In this document: positions 59,849-64,000 of the stretch, in pieces
Numbering within the stretch: position 1 is the stretch's first letter
How the letters are laid out: every line of letters starts with the position of its first letter
Source of the DNA: Streptomyces sp. ISL-1
GTDB lineage: Bacteria; Actinomycetota; Actinomycetes; Streptomycetales; Streptomycetaceae
DNA: 64,000 bases
Direction of reading: 5' to 3'
NCBI RefSeq assembly: GCF_018614585.1
Contig: NZ_JAGGOI010000060.1
Location: 1-64,000 of the forward strand
Made by a program: the position numbers and the translations under genes
Notes under the pieces: generated by a model
Told to the model about the DNA's origin: nothing
The model's input: only the letters and a program-made list of their open reading frames with translations
Databases searched by the model: none

Positions 59849-60277
59849 ATGGCGTCGATCAAGCAGTTCCAGGTCACCTTCGACTGCGCAGAACCTGAGC
59901 GCGTCGCTCGTTTCTGGTGCGAGGTGTTGGGGTACGTCGTACCGCCGCCACCGGAGGGGTTTGCCACTTGGGACGATTACGATCGCTCTCTGCCGCCTGA
60001 GCGTCAGGGTTCAGCGTTCGCCTGCGTTGATCCCTCGGGCGTGGGCCCGCGACTGTACTTCCAGCGCGTTCCCGAAGGCAAGGCCGTCAAGAATCGGCTG
60101 CATCTTGACGTGCGGGTCGGCACCGGGCTCGTGGGTGAAGAGCGCCTCGCCGCACTCGAGGCCGAGTGCGCACGACTGGTCCCGCTCGGCGCGGTACGCG
60201 TGCGACTACTGTATGACGGCAACGATTCGTGCATCGGGATGCAGGACATCGAAGGCAACGAGTTCTGTCTCGACTGA
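59849..60277 (+). CDS. VOC-superfamily (glyoxalase/bleomycin-resistance-like) protein
   Basis: 142 residues of the glyoxalase-like Glyoxalase_6 type: FQVTFDCAEPERVARFWCEVLGY at the start, LYFQRVPEGKAVKNRLHLDVRVG in the middle and GMQDIEGNEFCLD at the end, with H in HLDV and E in GNEF as possible metal ligands. ATG 59849 follows TACGGT by 6 nt, so translation is probably leaderless. Substrate unknown. Confidence 0.88.
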   Translation: MASIKQFQVTFDCAEPERVARFWCEVLGYVVPPPPEGFATWDDYDRSLPPERQGSAFACVDPSGVGPRLYFQRVPEGKAVKNRLHLDVRVGTGLVGEERLAALEAECARLVPLGAVRVRLLYDGNDSCIGMQDIEGNEFCLD

Positions 60278-60601
60278 GGGGCCGCGAACGTGTCCTCGTT
60301 CTGTCCCTATGGGCGGACGAAGAACCGCCCCCGACCTGTCAGGGCGCTGTGGCGCAGACCACCGGAGCCGGACCAGATCAACTGAGACAGCATCCGGCGT
60401 CCACCCGCCCAGGACCACATCACCCGAGATTCCCGGTATCCCCACGTCTCAACTGAGCTGGTCGCCGCATGTCAGCGGTCCGACTCGGAACCAGATCTTT
60501 CGAGACGGGACAACTGTCCCTTGACAATGAAGTCAGCCGCTCTGCCAACGAATCCGGCCGAGTGACGAATCGCTTCCAATCCTCAAGGGCGGAGGGGCCC
60601 T
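60278..60601. other. Noncoding gap, nothing recognised
   Basis: 324 bp between convergent genes. No gene with Streptomyces-like codon use, no clear terminator; GGGACAACTGTCCC near 60508 forms a short 6-bp hairpin only. Confidence 0.5.
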
Positions 60602-61237
60602 TCAAAGCCCAGCGGCTTGCTCTTTCGGTTGCCAGTCCGCCTCGGACCAGCCGTACTCCACGAACCCGTCGGGAACCTGCCCACAGGGGGCATAGACGCT
60701 GATGAACAGAGTCGTGGTCGAGTCGTTCCACTGAACGCCGACCTGGTCGCCGCCTTCCGGGTTTTCGAATCGGAAGCCCAGCTGGCGGAAGGTTGTCCCT
60801 GCACGGTCGCCTTCGTGGGTGAGTTTCCAACCCTGCTGCACCAGCCGGTGGCGCACGCGCCGCTGTGCGTCTCGGGCGGTGGCTTCGGGGACGTCGGGCA
60901 CGCTCCAATCGAGTCGGAAGCTGCGGACGTCGCTTCGTGCCTCGTCAATGTGGGCGATGCTCCTCAGCCCGCGGTAGTAACAGGCACCGGTATCGACCCT
61001 GCCCGAGTCCGCTGCGTACTTTTCGGGCAGCGCGAAGCCGTCGTACACCCCGTCGGACCGGTCCTTGAGCCGTTGCGCGACCGCGTCGGGGTCGGCCGAA
61101 GGATACGGCGCGCCGTTCCACACGAAGTTCCCCGCCACCACGGCAGCGACTGACAGCGCCACCATCACGAGCCCTGTGACGGCGTACAGGACGGGCCGCC
61201 CGGAGGCCCGGGCTCTACGTACAGGGGTCTTGAACAT
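60602..61237 (-). CDS. Single-helix membrane protein of unknown function
   Basis: 211 residues: basic lead, one membrane helix (VLYAVTGLVMVALSVAAVVA), and an external domain with cysteines in TGACYYRG and YAPCGQV that may pair. No enzymatic motif. ATG 61237 follows TACCGT by 7 nt (leaderless); the inverted repeat TGACG-N5-CGTCA (61243-61257) covers this -10 and may be its operator. Family not recognised. Confidence 0.75.
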   Translation of the reverse strand: MFKTPVRRARASGRPVLYAVTGLVMVALSVAAVVAGNFVWNGAPYPSADPDAVAQRLKDRSDGVYDGFALPEKYAADSGRVDTGACYYRGLRSIAHIDEARSDVRSFRLDWSVPDVPEATARDAQRRVRHRLVQQGWKLTHEGDRAGTTFRQLGFRFENPEGGDQVGVQWNDSTTTLFISVYAPCGQVPDGFVEYGWSEADWQPKEQAAGL

Positions 61238-61391
61238 GCATGTGACGGTAGGCGTCAGCATTGCGCGACGGATGAGTAGCAGTACCCAGGAGAGTTCTGG
61301 AGCACTCACGAAGTCGGGTGCCGAAGCGACGAAAGAGGAATTGTCAAGACTTGTGGATGAGGAGTGGTTGCCTGCTGGCAGGCGAAGGGAC

Positions 61392-61422
61392 TTGAGTCTC
61401 CAGTAGGGGGAGACACCAAGGT
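61392..61422 (+). promoter_or_regulatory. MerR-type promoter with 19-bp spacer
   Basis: TTGAGT (61392-61397) and CAAGGT (61417-61422) are 19 bp apart, the long spacer typical of MerR-controlled promoters. GTCTCC and GGAGAC (61396-61401, 61409-61414) form an inverted repeat between them. The ATG of the MerR gene follows 6 nt later. Autoregulation is likely. Confidence 0.6.
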
Positions 61423-61428
61423 GGGGGC

Positions 61429-62367
61429 ATGGACGGCGACACGCTCTACTCGATCGGCGAGCTCGCTCGGCGGACCGGTCTCACGGTCAAGACCATTCGG
61501 TTCTACTCCGATCGCGGAATCGTGGCGCCGACGGACCGCAGCCCGGCCGGCTACCGCCTCTACGACATCGACGCCGTCGCACGCCTGGAGCTCGTGCGAA
61601 CCCTGCGCGAGCTGGGACTGGACCTTTCCACGATCCGCAAGGTCGTGGACCGCGAGCTCTCGCTTCGCGAGGTCGCCGCGGCGCACGCCGAAGCACTGGC
61701 AGTGCAGATCCGCGTCCTGCGCCTGCGGCGCGCGGTGCTGACGGCGGTGGCCGAGCGCGGGTCCACACCTGAGGAGACGGAACTCATGCACCGGCTGGCC
61801 CAGCTCTCCGAGGACGAACGCCGACGTCTGATCGGCGATTTCCTCGACGCCGTCTTCGGCGGTCTTGACGCCGCCCCCGCATTCGCGGGGGTCATGCGCT
61901 CGATGACCCCCGAGCTGCCCGACAACCCGGAGGCGGAGCAGGTCCAGGCGTGGGTGGAGTTGGCCGAAATGTCCCTGGACCCGGATTTCCGCGCCGTCGT
62001 GCGGCGGATGGCCGAGGACCAGGCAGCCGAGCAGGCCCGAAGCGACACGATGGGCCCGCGCCGCGACATTGCCGCAGCCGTCCGTGACCAGGCCGGCCCG
62101 GCCCTGACCGCCGGCGTCGACCCGGCCTCGCCCCAGGCCGATCCGATCGTCGCGGCGTTCACGGCGCACTACGCGCACCTCCTCGGCCGCCCCGACGACG
62201 TCGAGCTTCGCCGCCGGCTGGCGACTCGGCTGGAGAGCGTGAACGACCCCCGCAGGGAGCGATACCTCCAGCTGCTCGCAGTGGTCAACGGCTGGCCGGC
62301 CCCGGAGAGTCTGGCTCCAGTGCTCGACTGGTCCGTCCAGGCTCTGCGCGTCCGGACACAGCAATGA
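61429..62367 (+). CDS. MerR-family transcriptional regulator with long ligand domain
   Basis: 312 residues. DNA-binding head LYSIGELARRTGLTVKTIRFYSDRGIVAP with wing YRLYDIDAVARLELVRTLRELGLDL, then a coiled coil and a 200-residue C-terminal domain of TipAS-like helical type, unusual in length for metal-sensing MerR proteins and without their cysteines. Probably senses an organic ligand. The promoter shows MerR spacing. Its stop overlaps an ATG (62364) that could lead into the truncated acetyltransferase. Confidence 0.92.
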   Translation: MDGDTLYSIGELARRTGLTVKTIRFYSDRGIVAPTDRSPAGYRLYDIDAVARLELVRTLRELGLDLSTIRKVVDRELSLREVAAAHAEALAVQIRVLRLRRAVLTAVAERGSTPEETELMHRLAQLSEDERRRLIGDFLDAVFGGLDAAPAFAGVMRSMTPELPDNPEAEQVQAWVELAEMSLDPDFRAVVRRMAEDQAAEQARSDTMGPRRDIAAAVRDQAGPALTAGVDPASPQADPIVAAFTAHYAHLLGRPDDVELRRRLATRLESVNDPRRERYLQLLAVVNGWPAPESLAPVLDWSVQALRVRTQQ

Positions 62368-62441
62368 CGGGGCGGTCGCAAGGCGGCATGGGCCGGACGC
62401 GGCCGGCGTCGGGTGAAAACGCCGCCGCACATGATCGGTTT

Positions 62442-62892
62442 ATGAATGCCCCCGTCGTACTTCAGGTGGCCGCGACGTCGGCCTCTCCCGCTCTCGTTCT
62501 TCGCCCCTGGCGCATGGAGGACGTTGCCGCATTGGTCGAGGTGAGCCGGGATCCCGCATTGCTCCAGTGGGCGAGCTCTGTCGTGGACAACGATGCTGAG
62601 GGGGCACGGTGGGTGCAGGACCAGCAGCGGGGCTGGGCAGCGGGGGACCGGTTCGGCTTTGCCGTCCTTGCGGCACAACCCGGTTCAGTTCGCGAACAGT
62701 TGGTGGGCAACGTGATCCTCAAGGAAGTCACCTCCGGCAAACCGGCGGCCGAGGTGGGCTACTGGACCGCGGCGCACGCTCGCGGGCGGGGAGTGGCCCC
62801 CCGCGCTCTGGAGGCACTCACCAGCTGGGCCTTCGACACCTTCGAAGCCGACGGGCTGGAGCGTCTCGAACTCCTGCACCAGGTGGACGCGG
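62442..62892 (+). pseudogene. GNAT acetyltransferase lacking its C-terminus
   Basis: From ATG 62442 the frame gives a normal GNAT fold start (LVLRPWRMEDVAALVEVSRD, VGNVILKEVTSGKPAAEVGY) and the acetyl-CoA loop ARGRGVAPRALEALTSWAFD, then stops matching after LERLELLHQVD near 62889, where the usual N-AS-RVA-K-G part is missing. The open frame runs on to 63395 through the antisense of the next gene. Broken by a deletion joined to the immunity module. Confidence 0.7.
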
Positions 62893-62924
62893 TCAGCGAG
62901 GGACCACGCCCTGTGGGCACCAAC

Positions 62925-63617
62925 TCAGCCATCGGCCCCCGACTGTCCGTAGTCCGCCCGGAAGCCGCCGAGCCGGTCCGCCACCAGCGCGAGCCAAGCG
63001 CCCGGTGTGTATGGCGTCGGCGGATCGACCTCCATCCCCAGCTCACCTACGGCCAAGGCGTAATCGGCCTCCTCGAGGCGCAGGGCGAGCAGCTCGTGCA
63101 GTTCGCCGACGAGGCGCGCCACGAGGGTGCGGTCTGTCGCCGTGTCGTAGTCCTGGACGGCCGCGTCGTGGTCGGCGAACTCGTCCGGCATGTCCTGCGA
63201 GAACCAGCCGCCCAGGAACTGGGCCAGTTCGGGAAAGCGGGCATGCCACTCCCAGTGCGTTTCGGGCACCGCCGACGGGGGCGGGACCTCGCCTTCCTCG
63301 ATGCTGCGCTTGATGTGGTCGGCGAGTACGAGGAGCCAGTCCTGGATCTCGGACTCGGGCCGGCCGACATCCGGGACCGGGTAGAACTCGCCTAGCCGCA
63401 GCCGCAACCGGCCGGGGGGATTGCGCGCGTAGTCGCGGATCTGCTGCTCCGCGACGGACAGGGCCCAGGGACGCGAGTGCCAGGTGTGGCGCAGATACGC
63501 CTGAAGGGCGCGGCTCGGCCTCTCAGGATCATCATCGGCCGGCTCGGCGACGTACGCGTTGATCACTTGGTCCAACTCGCCGTAGCGGCGGTCGAATTCG
63601 AGCGGCTTCATGGACAC
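62925..63617 (-). CDS. Contact-dependent-inhibition-type immunity protein (CdiI-like)
   Basis: 230 residues. FPELAQFLGGWFSQDMPDEF with following ADHDAAVQDY matches CdiI-type immunity proteins (F-xLxxFLGxYFHQDW pattern). An N-terminal segment of about 100 residues with helical repeats precedes it and is not part of the usual domain. Encoded 12 bp after the RNase A-like toxin-domain gene, same direction; likely binds and neutralises that domain in the cytosol. The pairing is inferred from order. Confidence 0.75.
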   Translation of the reverse strand: MSMKPLEFDRRYGELDQVINAYVAEPADDDPERPSRALQAYLRHTWHSRPWALSVAEQQIRDYARNPPGRLRLRLGEFYPVPDVGRPESEIQDWLLVLADHIKRSIEEGEVPPPSAVPETHWEWHARFPELAQFLGGWFSQDMPDEFADHDAAVQDYDTATDRTLVARLVGELHELLALRLEEADYALAVGELGMEVDPPTPYTPGAWLALVADRLGGFRADYGQSGADG

Positions 63618-63629
63618 GGCGTTCGGCCT

Positions 63630-63929
63630 CTACGGGTAGATCGGGAAGGTGGCGTGCACAACGAACCCGTGTGGGCTCGTCGGCTCGCGCCTGAGCACCA
63701 CCCGCGCGGCCCGCACGTCAACAGGCTCCCGCCCGGCGAGCGCCATGGCCTGCAGCAGTACCCGGCCGACCGGCTCGGAACGGGACGGCCAGGCGGCCTC
63801 GATGGCGAGGCGGGGCCGGGTGCCCTGCGCCAGCCAGCGGTGGATGGCCTGTTCGTTGCCGGTGACGACCTGCTGGGTGGCCCATTGGGCGGTTTCCCGG
63901 TCGGGGTAGGTGGCGGATCGGGTGAGCAC
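63630..63929 (-). CDS. Orphan RNase A-like toxin domain (CdiA-CT type)
   Basis: 99 residues matching the RNase A-like C-terminal toxin domain of CdiA/polymorphic toxins: ATYPDRETAQWATQQVVTGN, IHRWLAQGTRP, VGRVLLQAMALAG and RVVLRREPTSPHGFVVHATF P. GTG 63929 opens it; in-frame TGA 63954-63956 separates it from an upstream coding end, so it is not joined to a delivery protein in this sequence. H in IHRW and R/T near the end may be catalytic. Either a stand-alone cassette or cut off by a nonsense change. Confidence 0.7.
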   Translation of the reverse strand: MLTRSATYPDRETAQWATQQVVTGNEQAIHRWLAQGTRPRLAIEAAWPSRSEPVGRVLLQAMALAGREPVDVRAARVVLRREPTSPHGFVVHATFPIYP

Positions 63930-63953
63930 GGCGTCCTCGGTTCGGTGGGCGGT

Positions 63954-64000
63954 TCAGGTGGCGTCGAACGACCAGACGAGGCCGACCTCGGTATCAGAGA
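63954..64000 (-). CDS. C-terminal end of a gene entering from the right edge
   Basis: Only the last 14 codons are in view: SDTEVGLVWSFDAT and TGA. It ends 24 bp before the GTG of the RNase A-like domain. Could be another immunity or toxin protein of the module; too short to name. Confidence 0.4.
   Translation of the reverse strand, partial: SDTEVGLVWSFDAT

Overview
The window is high-GC actinobacterial chromosome, almost certainly Streptomyces. Signs are strong third-position G/C codon use, frequent GTG and TTG starts, many genes whose -10 box lies 6-8 nt before the start codon (leaderless), an AfsR/SARP-type regulator, DmdR/IdeR-type iron boxes, a DyP peroxidase with a Tat signal in an efeOBU operon, an F420 reductase and TTA leucine codons in one gene. 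No tRNA, rRNA, transposase or CRISPR array was seen. The only structural RNA is RNase P RNA.

Layout. 0-13 kb: an MFS exporter under a TetR-type palindrome, panB, a cupin, a drrAB-type ABC exporter facing a 1172-residue AfsR-like regulator, a site-2 protease-like membrane protein, an F420:NADPH oxidoreductase and an EntS-like MFS protein. 13-21 kb: methionine aminopeptidase, then an iron island with heme oxygenase, a PhzF-like isomerase, remnants of a heme ABC importer (hmuU and hmuV pseudogenes), efeO-efeB-efeU and a lipoprotein. 21-30 kb: a prim-pol-like protein, a TetR regulator, an Rsm22-type methyltransferase, a Bcr/CflA exporter, PhoD phosphatase and an SDR. 30-40 kb is accessory: a MazG-like protein behind an iteron cluster, a YcgR/YcgQ-like permease pair, a frameshifted gene, two tiny coupled genes, a SUKH immunity-like protein facing a large secreted NucA/NucB-type nuclease protein with TTA codons near its start, and gene fragments up to rnpB. 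40-48 kb: an RNB exonuclease, YaaA, KDPG aldolase, the overlapping trio nif3-like / zinc-ribbon / RNase H-phosphatase, and a siderophore-binding lipoprotein. 49-59 kb: SDR, alcohol dehydrogenase, MaoC hydratase and SCP-x-like thiolase genes with KstR-type boxes, enclosing an ABC exporter with a two-component system and an MFS exporter. 59-64 kb: small accessory genes, a MerR regulator, a truncated acetyltransferase, and an RNase A-like toxin domain with its CDI-type immunity gene at the right edge.

How the parts connect. Iron-box-like sites sit before heme oxygenase, the hmu remnant, efeO and the siderophore-binding protein, so these probably form one iron-starvation regulon in which heme import has been lost while heme cleavage remains. 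Five 11-bp-phased TGTCRS repeats precede drrA and fit the geometry used by SARP regulators; the adjacent AfsR-like protein is the obvious candidate. A GC-rich repeat family fills several intergenic gaps and also forms the interdomain linker of that AfsR-like protein. Two toxin-immunity-like modules, at 33.5-38.1 kb and 62.9-63.9 kb, mark the accessory zones.
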